Source of the DNA: UBA4582 sp047629195
GTDB lineage: Bacteria; Pseudomonadota; Gammaproteobacteria; Pseudomonadales; Azotimanducaceae
Length of the DNA stretch: 64,000 nucleotides
Direction: 5' to 3'
NCBI GenBank assembly: GCA_047629195.1
Contig: JBLHWY010000007.1
Location: 24,783-88,782 of the forward strand
Part shown: positions 18,866 through 27,952 of the stretch, in pieces
How the letters are laid out: each line of letters begins with the position of its first letter
Numbering within the stretch: position 1 is the first letter of the stretch
Translations under genes and position numbers: made by a program
The notes under the pieces: model-generated
The model's input: the letters and a program-made list of their open reading frames with translations, nothing else
Told to the model about the DNA's origin: nothing
Database searches by the model: none

Positions 18866-18934
18866 GAGAGACTTAAGCAGAGAGCCTTAAGCAGCCCGGA
18901 TTAAAAAGAGAGGCTTGAAGAGAAAAGCTTAAAG
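18866..18934. repeat. decaying 14-bp tandem repeat
   Basis: GAGAGACTTAAGCA (18866-18879) is followed directly by GAGAGCCTTAAGCA (18880-18893), one mismatch apart. Weaker copies follow at 18908-18921 and 18922-18934. The last one runs into the 3' end of the convergent GAF-HD-GYP gene. Confidence 0.8.
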
Positions 18935-20686
18935 GTAATCGCTAATGACGACTTCATCGATCTGTTCTGGGTCCAGAAATTTGTCGGCATAATCCAGATA
19001 AACGCCTGATTCCAGAAACAGTTGGAAGATTTCCCCATCCAAGTGCTGATCTTTCACCATAAATGACATGATGCGAACACTCTCACTCAACTTCTTTGCA
19101 GGTTTGTAAGGCCTATCGGCCGCAGTCAATGCCTCGAACACGTCGGCGATAGCCATGATACGTGCCGGAATTGACATTGTAGCGCCCATCAATCGTTTGG
19201 GGTATCCAGTACCATCCATTTTTTCATGATGCCCACCCGCGATTTCTGGCACGCGTTCGAGGTGCTTTGGAAAAGGTAAATTCTCGAGCATCACAATCGT
19301 CTGCACGATATGGTCGTTAATCTTAAACCTCTCTTCGGCTGTTAGCGTGCCACGGGCAATGCTCAAGTTGTAAATTTCGCCGAGGTTGTATTTGTGCTCA
19401 GGTACATCAACCTTAAACCCATAGGGATTGTCAGGTACAGCAGAATGCACAACAACATCGTGTTCTATAATATGGTCAATTCTGTCCGCCAGCAATTTTT
19501 CTACGACCGGCAGTTCGCACTCAGGTGTTTTGTTCTTTCGTTTCAATTCTTCCTGCGACACCCCGGACCGATCACTTAGGGTGCGAGTCCAAGTCAACTC
19601 AGCGATCTCTTTCAAGCGATCAATTCTATCTTCCGCCATGAACTCACCACCCAGATTGCACTCCGCGACAAACTCAAAATCTGCATCTAGTTGAGCAATT
19701 TGAGCGTCAAGTTGCTCTTTAAGAAGGTCAAGATCTTTTGCACCATCAATAATTTTTTGTTGATACTCAATCACGGCTTCACGTTTGATCAACTCGAAGC
19801 GCATTCTGACTTCGTGGATTCGGTCAGTAATCGTCTCAAGCTTGGTCGCCTTATCAACCACGTACTCCGGCGTTGTCACCTTGCCGCAGTCGTGTAGCCA
19901 TGCGCCAATATGCAATTCGTACCATTCTTCTTCGTTGAGATCAAAATCTTTAAATTTGGGTAAGGTTGATTGACAAGCCGCTGACGTCAGCATTTCAGTC
20001 AGTTCAGGCACTCGCTGACAATGTCCGCCCGTATAGGCAGACTTAGCATCAACCGCACTTGCCATCAGTTCGATGAATGAGTCGAGCAGTACTTTCTGAG
20101 ACTCAATTAGGTTTTGGTTTTCCAACGCCACAGCGGCCTGCGATGCCAGCGCCTCTATCAACGGCTCAATATCTTTCGAGAAAGCAACCACCGAACCGGT
20201 GTCGTCGTCAATTGAATTGAGTAGCTGAAGAACGCCGATCACTTCTTCTTGATAGTTTTTCAGAGGTATCGTTAAGAAAGAGGTCGAGCGATACCCTGTA
20301 CCCTCATCAAACTTTTTAGTACCTGTGAAATCGAATTTATCTGAATCATAAGCATCCCTAACATTCACAGTTTTGCCAGTGATTGCTGAATAGCTCACGA
20401 TATTTTGGTTGTTTGGATCGCCTTTTTCATCATACATGGCGACAGCGGGCAAACTAATGTCCACACCCGTTGTACCACCTTGTGCGACAAACAATGAATC
20501 GGTACGAAGTATGGTGAATTCCAGCTTATCTTCCTTTGTTCGTATATAGAGCGTACCCGCATCAGCATTACCGATGCTCTTGGCTTCCAGCAGAATGGTC
20601 TCCATAAGACGTGCGGGATTTTTCTCAGATGAAAGTGAGATGCCTATATCGATAAGTCGACGAAAGGAATTTTGGTCAGCGGTCAT
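18929..20686 (-). CDS. GAF domain HD-GYP cyclic-di-GMP phosphodiesterase with inserted region
   Basis: A 585-aa signalling enzyme. An N-terminal GAF sensor domain (about 7-190) is followed by an HD-GYP domain with HD residues in LHDCGK (264-269) and the GYP motif HHEKMDGTGYP (486-496). HD-GYP enzymes hydrolyse cyclic di-GMP at a metal centre. Between the HD motif and the GYP part lies an extra segment of about 145 residues (about 300-445), largely charged helix with coiled-coil character. This is longer than in canonical HD-GYP domains. The GAF domain is closely similar to that of the GGDEF protein at 29598. The start has GGAG 9 nt upstream. Confidence 0.9.
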   Translation of the reverse strand: MTADQNSFRRLIDIGISLSSEKNPARLMETILLEAKSIGNADAGTLYIRTKEDKLEFTILRTDSLFVAQGGTTGVDISLPAVAMYDEKGDPNNQNIVSYSAITGKTVNVRDAYDSDKFDFTGTKKFDEGTGYRSTSFLTIPLKNYQEEVIGVLQLLNSIDDDTGSVVAFSKDIEPLIEALASQAAVALENQNLIESQKVLLDSFIELMASAVDAKSAYTGGHCQRVPELTEMLTSAACQSTLPKFKDFDLNEEEWYELHIGAWLHDCGKVTTPEYVVDKATKLETITDRIHEVRMRFELIKREAVIEYQQKIIDGAKDLDLLKEQLDAQIAQLDADFEFVAECNLGGEFMAEDRIDRLKEIAELTWTRTLSDRSGVSQEELKRKNKTPECELPVVEKLLADRIDHIIEHDVVVHSAVPDNPYGFKVDVPEHKYNLGEIYNLSIARGTLTAEERFKINDHIVQTIVMLENLPFPKHLERVPEIAGGHHEKMDGTGYPKRLMGATMSIPARIMAIADVFEALTAADRPYKPAKKLSESVRIMSFMVKDQHLDGEIFQLFLESGVYLDYADKFLDPEQIDEVVISDYL

Positions 20687-21104
20687 GCCAGAGTACTCCG
20701 GAGAATCATTCGATTCTGATTATTATTTAGGCATACCAACCCCGAAAATGCGGTACAGATTGTGTTTCTATTAAAGTAGATTCTCAAATGTAAACCGTAT
20801 TCCGATTGCACTAATTTTTATTAACCCTATAAAAACTGGGCTAATAACGTGACCGAAATCCTGTCGCTTCGGTCAGACAAGCATAATATTAATTTGTCTA
20901 AACCGAGACATCAACGCAATTAGTCATCATTATTTCTTAGCCCTGATAGTTGGGGTTAATTTTTCGACGGGCAGACTTTCGGCGATTAACAATTCTCCTA
21001 TTAGATGTGGCGTTGATTATTCCCTGAGACTTACTCATTGGACTTTGTTGCGCTACACTCGCGCTAAGCTAATAATTTTCACGACAACTAACGGGAATCA
21101 ATTC
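20687..21104. other. divergent spacer with an 8-bp dyad
   Basis: The 418-bp gap separates the HD-GYP gene (leftward) from the MBL hydrolase (rightward). TGACCGAA at 20870-20877 and TTCGGTCA at 20888-20895 form a perfect stem around a ten-base loop, either an operator or an RNA hairpin. A weak rightward promoter (TTGTTG at 21045, 17 bp, GCTAAT at 21068) can be proposed. No further ORF is credible. Confidence 0.4.
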
Positions 21105-22016
21105 ATGAGCACGAAGATACCTTTCATACACAAATATAAATTCGAGTACGGCAAACTAGAGCAAATCACCCCGCTTATCCGCCGAATGACCGCAAAGAAC
21201 CCCAGCGGTTTTACTTTTATGGGCACAGGAACCTATGTCGTGGGAACCGGGAATGTCGCCGTCATAGATCCAGGACCGCTTGATGCCGCCCATATCGAGG
21301 CGCTCAAAGAAAGTCTTGCAGGCGAAACCATCTCTCATATTTTGATCACGCATACTCACGCAGACCATTCTCCTGCCGCTGCACCGTTGAAAGCTCATTG
21401 GCAAACGAAGACATACGGTTATGGTCCGCACGGCGCTGGCAAGATCGCGGATGGCGTCGCTATAGATGAAGGCGGTGACATGGATTTTGAACCTGATGTC
21501 GTCATCAGACACGGCGACATACTTCAGGGTGACAACTGGACCGTTGAATGCGTCTATACGCCGGGCCATACCTCAAATCATATGTGCTTCGCACTCAAGG
21601 AAGAGAAGGCACTATTCACTGGCGATCACGTCATGGGCTGGTCGACTAGCATCATCGGGCCACCGGATGGCGACATGACCTCCTACATGAACAGCCTAAA
21701 TTTGTTACTCGAGCGTGATGACGAAGTCTATTGGCCGACTCACGGCACAGCGATTCCGAACGTCAAAGCATATGTTCAGTCTTTCATTGACCACCGCATG
21801 ACCCGAGAAAAGCAAATTTTGGCAAGCCTGGCACAAGGGCATGAACGTATAGAGGATATGGTACCAGGCATGTATACAGAAACCGACCCTCGAATGTTTG
21901 GTGCAGCCGCCAGGTCCGTGTTCGCAGCAATGATACGCCTATTGGATTCCGGGCAGATTGTCTGCAAGGACGATGAGCCGACATTAAAAGGACGCTATCA
22001 ACTACCGACCGCGTAA
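21105..22016 (+). CDS. MBL-fold metallo-hydrolase (LACTB2-like)
   Basis: A metallo-beta-lactamase-fold hydrolase of 303 aa. The metal motif HTHADHSPA (H-x-H-x-D-H) is at about residues 86-94, a GHTSNH histidine at about 155, and FTGDHVMGWS supplies the bridging aspartate. The layout and the C-terminal helical/winged part resemble LACTB2-type RNases and related hydrolases, but the substrate is not known. I chose ATG 21105 rather than an upstream in-frame codon at 21045, because the family begins near here and the upstream residues look non-coding. It is an isolated gene between divergent and convergent neighbours. Confidence 0.88.
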   Translation: MSTKIPFIHKYKFEYGKLEQITPLIRRMTAKNPSGFTFMGTGTYVVGTGNVAVIDPGPLDAAHIEALKESLAGETISHILITHTHADHSPAAAPLKAHWQTKTYGYGPHGAGKIADGVAIDEGGDMDFEPDVVIRHGDILQGDNWTVECVYTPGHTSNHMCFALKEEKALFTGDHVMGWSTSIIGPPDGDMTSYMNSLNLLLERDDEVYWPTHGTAIPNVKAYVQSFIDHRMTREKQILASLAQGHERIEDMVPGMYTETDPRMFGAAARSVFAAMIRLLDSGQIVCKDDEPTLKGRYQLPTA

Positions 22017-22058
22017 ACTGGAGATGGGTGGATGCTCGTCGACTAATCGGATAACTAA

Positions 22059-23036
22059 CTAAGTGGGCAGGAGCTTTAAGGCTTGATGGTATGCATAAAC
22101 CATACTCGACTCATCGGCACTGCCCAGACCAGCAATATCAAATGCAGTGCCGTGATCAGGACTGGTTCTCACAAACGGCAACCCGAGGGTTACGTTTACA
22201 CCGTCTGCAATACCCAGATATTTGACTGGAATTAGCCCCTGATCGTGATACTGGGCAACGACAATATCAAATTGTCCTTGCCTGGCTTGCATAAAAACAG
22301 TGTCACCCGGCCATGGGCCTGAAACCTCGAACCCTTCAGTTCTAGCTAGCTCAATCGCGGGAGCTATGATGTCTATCTCTTCTCGCCCAAACAGCCCTGA
22401 CTCACCTGCATGAGGGTTTAATCCCGCCACAGCAATCCGGGGCTTATTGATACCAAATGCTTTAGCACCCTGTTGCGCCAGTCTGATGGCATAAAGTTGA
22501 GACTCTATGGTGCAATTTTTAATCGCATCCAGAAGCGAAACATGAATCGAAGCAAGCACTACTCGCAATTGCTCGTTGGCGAGCATCATCGCGACCTTCT
22601 TTGCATCGGCATAGTGCGCCAGTATTTCGGTATGGCCGGGGAAATTTATGCCCGCAGCCGCCATGGCCGCCTTATTGATCGGCGCAGTCACAAAACCATC
22701 GATCTCTCCCGCAAGCGCAAAATCAATTGCAAGTTTCACGCTATCAAAAGCAATTCGCCCACACTCGGCATCAACTTTCCCCATCGTGATCGGCTTCGAC
22801 AATTGTCCCGCCTGAATGACTTCTACTTTGCCTGTTGTCGGGTTTGAAAATGAGGGCGAATCAATTTTCTCAACCTGCAAATCAAAGCCAAAGTGACTCG
22901 ATTGTCGTCGGAGTTCACTAACATCCCCAATAATCACTGGGCGCGGATCAAGGTCGTGATGTACAAGTAACTTTAGACAAATTTCGGGCCCAACCCCAGC
23001 GGGGTCACCCATCGTCAATACAAGTCGGTTCTTCAT
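22059..23036 (-). CDS. pdxA: 4-hydroxythreonine-4-phosphate dehydrogenase
   Basis: The enzyme oxidises 4-phosphohydroxy-L-threonine in the DXP-dependent pyridoxal phosphate pathway. The N-terminal MGDPAGVGPEI signature is at 9-19. Metal-ligand histidines appear in FPGHTEILAHYA and HDQGLIPVKYL, and a GLPFVRTSPDHGTAFDIAG signature lies near the C-terminus. 325 aa is the normal length. It is usually near ksgA and surA, but neither is present here, so it is a solitary pdxA. The ATG is well defined at 23034-23036. Confidence 0.96.
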   Translation of the reverse strand: MKNRLVLTMGDPAGVGPEICLKLLVHHDLDPRPVIIGDVSELRRQSSHFGFDLQVEKIDSPSFSNPTTGKVEVIQAGQLSKPITMGKVDAECGRIAFDSVKLAIDFALAGEIDGFVTAPINKAAMAAAGINFPGHTEILAHYADAKKVAMMLANEQLRVVLASIHVSLLDAIKNCTIESQLYAIRLAQQGAKAFGINKPRIAVAGLNPHAGESGLFGREEIDIIAPAIELARTEGFEVSGPWPGDTVFMQARQGQFDIVVAQYHDQGLIPVKYLGIADGVNVTLGLPFVRTSPDHGTAFDIAGLGSADESSMVYAYHQALKLLPT

Positions 23037-23064
23037 GCTTTATATGGGCCTGTTAAAAATATTA

Positions 23065-23103
23065 TAGCTTCACGACTAATAGCTTCACGACTAATAGCTT
23101 AAC
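23065..23103. repeat. 15-bp tandem repeat, 2.6 copies
   Basis: TAGCTTCACGACTAA is repeated exactly at 23065-23079 and 23080-23094, then a partial third copy TAGCTTAAC follows. It lies just upstream of the pdxA start. The rest of the 340-bp spacer to 23376 also holds the repeat at 23115-23142 and a doubtful 44-codon ORF. Confidence 0.9.
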
Positions 23104-23114
23104 AAAGAGGAGGT

Positions 23115-23142
23115 CGTTAAATTCCAACCGTTAAATTCCAAC
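23115..23142. repeat. 14-bp perfect tandem duplication
   Basis: CGTTAAATTCCAAC occurs twice head to tail without mismatch, 11 bp after the 15-bp repeat. Two independent perfect duplications within 80 bp suggest recent slippage or duplication events. Confidence 0.9.
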
Positions 23143-23376
23143 CATGACCAGTAAGCTAAAGATTGTCAATGAGCTGGATTCGCAGCAATATTTGTCCGTT
23201 ATTAAGGCTATTAAACCTATTGCAACGACCATTCATCCACGTGCCAGCGGTCATTATGACCTTTCATCTAGAACTTAGGAGAAGCAATCCACAGTTTCGA
23301 GTTTTCTATGAGAAATCTTAATGAGTAATCACTAGAGTGACCTCCATTGCAGTTCACGTCGTTTTAAGGACTAGAT

Positions 23377-23694
23377 ATGGAAATGACACTCTTCTTACGT
23401 TTTATCATGTTGTTCATGACTTTTAGCACCACGCTTGCTTTGAACTTGGGTGACAATATGGTTTCCAGACTAGGGCTAACTACAAATGTTGGCTTTATTT
23501 TACTCATCGCATCAATCCTGACATATCTGGTTTCAGGTCGAAGGTCATTTATCGTGGTGGCTGTTGTATTGCTGAGCTTGGTTGCGAATATGCCAGCAGA
23601 CTTCACATTGAATATGGGTATAGACAGAGACTACTATGCAGGCTTTATGTTAGCGTTAGCATTTCAACCCGTACTTGATAAAGTCATAGATTAA
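23377..23694 (+). CDS. small membrane protein, unknown
   Basis: A 105-aa hydrophobic protein with about three transmembrane segments (about 4-22, 37-52, 56-76) and a possible amphipathic C-terminal part; the last third contains the polar NMGIDRDYYAG. I do not recognise a family. The ATG at 23377 has only a weak upstream purine run (AAGGA at about 23366). It stands alone, ending against a hairpin shared with the convergent GST gene. A role in the inner membrane is all that can be said. Confidence 0.65.
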   Translation: MEMTLFLRFIMLFMTFSTTLALNLGDNMVSRLGLTTNVGFILLIASILTYLVSGRRSFIVVAVVLLSLVANMPADFTLNMGIDRDYYAGFMLALAFQPVLDKVID

Positions 23695-23725
23695 CGGAAA
23701 GTTGAAATTAATTTGATTGCAAGAA

Positions 23726-23756
23726 AGGGAGAACCAAGAGAACCCTGCTTCTCCCT
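23726..23756. terminator. bidirectional hairpin between convergent genes
   Basis: AGGGAGAA (23726-23733) and TTCTCCCT (23749-23756) form an eight-bp stem. There is no strong T-run, so termination may be weak, but the place between two convergent stops supports the call. Confidence 0.45.
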
Positions 23757-23761
23757 CTAAA

Positions 23762-24373
23762 CTACGCTGCAGCAGAAGCGCGTGATTTTACGCGCTCAAA
23801 CCACGCAATAATGTTTTTGTTGTCTTCATTCAGTGGCTGTCCAACCTGAGCACCAAATTCGAGAAAGCAAAAAAGCAATATATCTGCCACAGTGAAACGG
23901 TCACCGCAAATAAAGGTGTTTCCTGCCATCAAACCGTCGAGCCAGCTAATTTTCTCCTGCGCTAGGGTTTTCAAGTCATCAGCAGCTTGCGGGATCAAAC
24001 GCATACGATCCTTAAAGATCGGCTGACCTTCGCTATAGCGAAAACCGTTAGTAAGTGGTTCCACAATGCTCAAATCAATCCTTCTAGTCCACATTCTTGT
24101 TTCACCCCGTTCCTCTGGGGTAGAACCGATTAGGGAGTCGGCAACAGATATCTCATCCAGGTACTCGCAAATTGGAATAATCTCGCAAAGGTATGTTCCG
24201 TTATCCAATTCCAAAGCAGGTGTAGTGCCACTCGCATTTTTAGCAACATAATCTGCAGCTCGATTCTCCGCCTTCATCAAATCCACATCTTCAACATCAA
24301 CGGTCATTCCCAATTCAGCCAAATACATGCGAACGACTTTGGGGTTGGGTCCCATGGAGTTTACTAATTTCAT
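23762..24373 (-). CDS. glutathione S-transferase family protein
   Basis: A cytosolic GST of 203 aa with an N-terminal thioredoxin-fold domain (about 1-80) and an all-helical C-terminal domain. The N-terminal NSMGPNPKVVRMYLAELG takes the place of the usual catalytic Ser/Cys region. GTTPALELDNGTYLCEIIPICEYL contains the cis-proline and the glutathione-contacting acidic/Ser pocket, here with E in the usual E-S position. I chose the ATG at 24373 because AGAGGA is 8 nt upstream. The substrate is unknown. Confidence 0.88.
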   Translation of the reverse strand: MKLVNSMGPNPKVVRMYLAELGMTVDVEDVDLMKAENRAADYVAKNASGTTPALELDNGTYLCEIIPICEYLDEISVADSLIGSTPEERGETRMWTRRIDLSIVEPLTNGFRYSEGQPIFKDRMRLIPQAADDLKTLAQEKISWLDGLMAGNTFICGDRFTVADILLFCFLEFGAQVGQPLNEDNKNIIAWFERVKSRASAAA

Positions 24374-24639
24374 TTTCTGATCCTCTTGCTCGTTAATATA
24401 ATGTTTAACAACCGGAGACGAATACAAATACGACGCCTACAAACTGAAAAGAATTTATACAGAAATTGGCGCAAGGTTACTAGAGCACAGGCCATTGATG
24501 TGAGAGTAATGGCCTCTTCGGCTCGCATTCAATCCAATCGCACCTGCCATTGCCAAGTTGAACCAATCTCGAAGAAATCAAATATGCTCCGCCTCATTTA
24601 TTAAAGCGTCCTTTGAAAAGATTCGGTTAAAGGAGATAC

Positions 24640-25697
24640 TCTGTCAACGACAGCATTAAAACCCAACCACTCTGGCAAAGCACCAAGGGTTTTCGGCACC
24701 AACTTGCGATGGCAATACTTGTGATGGCAGTGGGCTACACCTTTATGTTTGGTGTCCTCTGATCATTTTGTCAGTGCTGCCTGTACTCGCCTGAACGAGT
24801 GTCAGTTTCCAACTGCCACATTCTTAAGAGTGCTCGAAGGATTCGCAAAACCAATTCAAAAATTACTAGTTCTTTCAAAGCGGGTATGATGGAGGCGCGA
24901 ACCAGTAAAGCATTCGTCAAATAGGCTGAAAACCTCAATAGCTTTGGTAGGCCGACGCATGAAATGTTTGAAGCCTCGATACTAAATCAGGTACAAGCCG
25001 CACTCTACCTACCCTTGGTACTCACACCGGACTTGCGCTCGCCTTTGTTGGTGTTGAAGTCATCATTGGTAGCGTGACAACAGGTACCTTTATCGCTTTT
25101 CTGACCTACACCAGACATTTCTTTGAACCCATTGAAGAACTCGCGCACTGGTTTGCAGAAATGCAAATGGCACAAGCTTCAGCTGAATGCATTATTAGCT
25201 TAGTTGAGGCAGACTCAGAATTTGTGGACTCACCAGCAGTTAAAAAGAAAATGGCAATCGATCGCTAGCTCGACACCAGCCTTAACCACAACAAGAATCT
25301 CGCTGCGGTTCTTATACTCAGTCGGCTCGGAAGTACTGAAAGGTATCAACCTCAAAATGTCTAGAGGTGAAAATATCGCAATTGTTGGATCTACGGGAAG
25401 CGGCAAGACATACCTGATCAACTTGCTTTGCCGATTCTATGCACCAACAGGTGCCCGCGTGTTGATCGATGTATTGTCTTGCAGTCCTCCCACAGCTTCG
25501 GAGGAACCGTCTCTGACAACATCAAAGACGGAAAACTCAAAGCATCACAAGAAGGTATTGTGGCGGCGGCGAAAAAACGGATGAGGCAACCTCCTCGGTT
25601 GATACCGTCACCGAACAAGAAATACAACAAGGACTCGGTAAACTATTGCGGGGTCGAATACTGGGTAGAATCAGCCTGATTATTGCCCACCGTTAAG
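24640..25697 (+). pseudogene. degenerate ABC exporter (fused TM-ATPase type)
   Basis: Pieces of one ABC exporter lie in different frames. A TM-domain-like piece is near 24680-24760 (MAILVMAVGYTFMFGVL). A clear TM6/linker piece is at 25074-25268 (GTFIAFLTYTRHFFEPIEEL, then SAECIISLVEA). The ATPase Walker A part is at 25330-25450 (VLKGINLKM, then VGSTGSGKT). A terminal LIIAHR remnant lies before the stop near 25697. No single frame covers the gene; several frameshifts and the loss of the signature/Walker B region show it is dead. The exporter family (lipid or multidrug) cannot be resolved. The 25698-25953 spacer after it shows no gene. Confidence 0.8.
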
Positions 25698-25953
25698 TTA
25701 TAGAAAGCGGTAGTCACTAGTCACTTATGTCTCGGCGAGGACGCTATTATTTCCTCTATACTGAACAAAGCCTTGATGAATTTTCGCGAGAACAAACATG
25801 CCTATCTATGGTTGGGGCCGTTGCACCTTGACGGAAGCAAAGCCACACACTGCCATAGGGTGTCAAGTGCGTTGAACACGGTGCTATTCGAACGTAAACT
25901 GCAGATAAGAGAAGAGAAAGCCATATGAAGTGTTCTGAAACGAAGGGGTCCCT

Positions 25954-27861
25954 ATGGGATTTATGCGGATACTGATGTCACTCAGGCACAGACGCCAAAT
26001 CTCGTTATTGCTATTTTTGACTGCCGCAATGTGCTCAGTTTTGGCTCAGGCGATGCCAGAAGTAACTATCAATTCTGGGGTCGATTCGCTAAATTTGGGT
26101 TCTTCTATCGAATACTATATCGATCCCACGGGCAATCTCACAGTCGAAGATGTCCAAACTCTTGAAGATGTACTCTGGCAAAAGAATACGAATGCTACCA
26201 TTACCTTGGGTTTCACAGACTCGGTCTACTGGTTTAGAACCCGAATAACCAACAACTCCAAAGACACGGCATTTCTCTTACACGCGGGATATCCCAGGTT
26301 CGACCAAATTGATACATACCAACTAGTCGACAATAACTTTATACACCATGGTATGGGGATTGGAGTACCGACTTCTGAGAAGCTAATTAGTCATCGGGAG
26401 CACTTGGTATCCGTCGAAATTCGCTCAAACGGTGTCACCACCCTGTTCATTCGCGCTAAAACGACAGGTTCATTTCTACTTCCACTAAGGTTATGGCGAG
26501 CTATTGCCTTTTTTCAAAGCGACTCGCTGAAGAACCTCTGGTCTGGTGCGTTACTCGGTGTTTGGCTAATCGTCATGATATTTAATCTCGTCATTTTTTC
26601 AGCACTAAATCACTCTTCTATCATCAGCTTTGTTAGCTTCACGCTCTTTTTTGGCGTCTATCAGTTCTCTGCTATGGGGCTCGGTCGCCAATATTGGGGG
26701 AAAAGTATTGAAAGCTATGATGCCATTCTCATCTTTAGCATCGGTTCTGCGATTATCTCGATATACTTTTTCTTGACGGAGCTACTGCAACTTAAACAAA
26801 CCAGCAAGCTCGGAGAAATGGTACTGAGAATTACAGCCGGTGCCGCGATCTGTTGCATGCTGGGCTACATCATTTTTGACTACGCAACCGTCATCCCGTA
26901 CCTGGCTGCATTAACAATCTTGATGTCTACTCTGGTTGTGATTATCGGCGCGCAAGCAGCGTTAAAAGGAAGCCGCCTAGCGCTCTATTCCACCATAGCT
27001 TGGGCAATACTCGGCGCTGGCATAATCACTCAAGCACTCATCAGTCTTGATTTGATGGTCGCGAATTTCCTTACCGAACAAGCGGGGCCTATTGCGTTCA
27101 TCATCATGATCATCAGTGTGAGCTTTGCCATCGCCGCGGAGTTACGCCAACAAAGGCAAAAACAGCAGGAACTGGACAGGGATCAGTACCAATTAGAAAG
27201 AACTCAGCAACTCGCTCAAAACAAGGAGCTCGAAGGACGGGTTCACGAAAGAACAGAAGAATTGGAAACTGCACTACAGGAATTGTCTGCGGCTCATGAA
27301 ACACTAAAAGAACTAAATACTGTCGACGCGATGACTGGAATAAAAAACCGTACCTACTTTGATAGCACTTTTGAACAGGAATGGCGGCGCGCAATTCGAC
27401 AGCACTATCCTTTGTCATTGATGCTATTAGACATCGATCACTTCAAAAAGGTTAACGATACATACGGCCATCTCGTTGGCGACCAATGCTTGCGTGAAAT
27501 TGCAATGCTTATTAAATCAGTGCTGCGTCGACCCGCTGACATCTTAGCGAGATACGGAGGAGAAGAGTTTGTTGTCTTGTTACCCTATGTAGAGAGCGAC
27601 AACGCTGTCTTTTTAGCTGAACAAATTCGCGCCAAAATCGCAAACACGCAACTCAAGATCGACGGCCACTTACTAAACATAACACTCTCGATTGGTGTAT
27701 CTACCAAATATCCGCGCGAAGCAGATGATAGAAAAGATTTCATCCAGGCTTCAGACGTTGCACTCTACCGCGCCAAAGACAACGGTCGGAACAATATTCA
27801 GGTCACAAAAGATAGTGCAGCAGATGGCGCCATAGACACCCCTATAGAAACCCTGCTTTAG
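25954..27861 (+). CDS. 7TMR-DISM sensor diguanylate cyclase
   Basis: A membrane diguanylate cyclase of 635 aa that makes cyclic di-GMP from two GTP. It has a signal/TM start (about 12-30), a periplasmic 7TMR-DISMED2-type sensory domain (about 40-180), and seven TM segments of the 7TMR-DISM type (about 195-390). A coiled-coil linker (about 395-450) leads to a GGDEF domain with the active-site motif GGEEF near 539. The linker plus GGDEF is strongly similar to the same parts of the GAF-GGDEF protein at 29598, including a shared DIDHFK-x-VNDTYGHL block. AGGGG is 5 nt before the ATG. Confidence 0.92.
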   Translation: MGFMRILMSLRHRRQISLLLFLTAAMCSVLAQAMPEVTINSGVDSLNLGSSIEYYIDPTGNLTVEDVQTLEDVLWQKNTNATITLGFTDSVYWFRTRITNNSKDTAFLLHAGYPRFDQIDTYQLVDNNFIHHGMGIGVPTSEKLISHREHLVSVEIRSNGVTTLFIRAKTTGSFLLPLRLWRAIAFFQSDSLKNLWSGALLGVWLIVMIFNLVIFSALNHSSIISFVSFTLFFGVYQFSAMGLGRQYWGKSIESYDAILIFSIGSAIISIYFFLTELLQLKQTSKLGEMVLRITAGAAICCMLGYIIFDYATVIPYLAALTILMSTLVVIIGAQAALKGSRLALYSTIAWAILGAGIITQALISLDLMVANFLTEQAGPIAFIIMIISVSFAIAAELRQQRQKQQELDRDQYQLERTQQLAQNKELEGRVHERTEELETALQELSAAHETLKELNTVDAMTGIKNRTYFDSTFEQEWRRAIRQHYPLSLMLLDIDHFKKVNDTYGHLVGDQCLREIAMLIKSVLRRPADILARYGGEEFVVLLPYVESDNAVFLAEQIRAKIANTQLKIDGHLLNITLSIGVSTKYPREADDRKDFIQASDVALYRAKDNGRNNIQVTKDSAADGAIDTPIETLL

Positions 27862-27952
27862 CCTGCCCAGTCTAGACATGAGAAAATGGCTCGATCCTAG
27901 CCCACTATTCAGGCAGTATCCTGAGATTCTTTTCTGATGAGAGCTGACTGCC

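Noticed and set aside
23144..23278. 44-codon ORF in the spacer before the small membrane protein
   Set aside because: No Shine-Dalgarno, no recognisable family, and it begins directly after a tandem duplication; better taken as chance.
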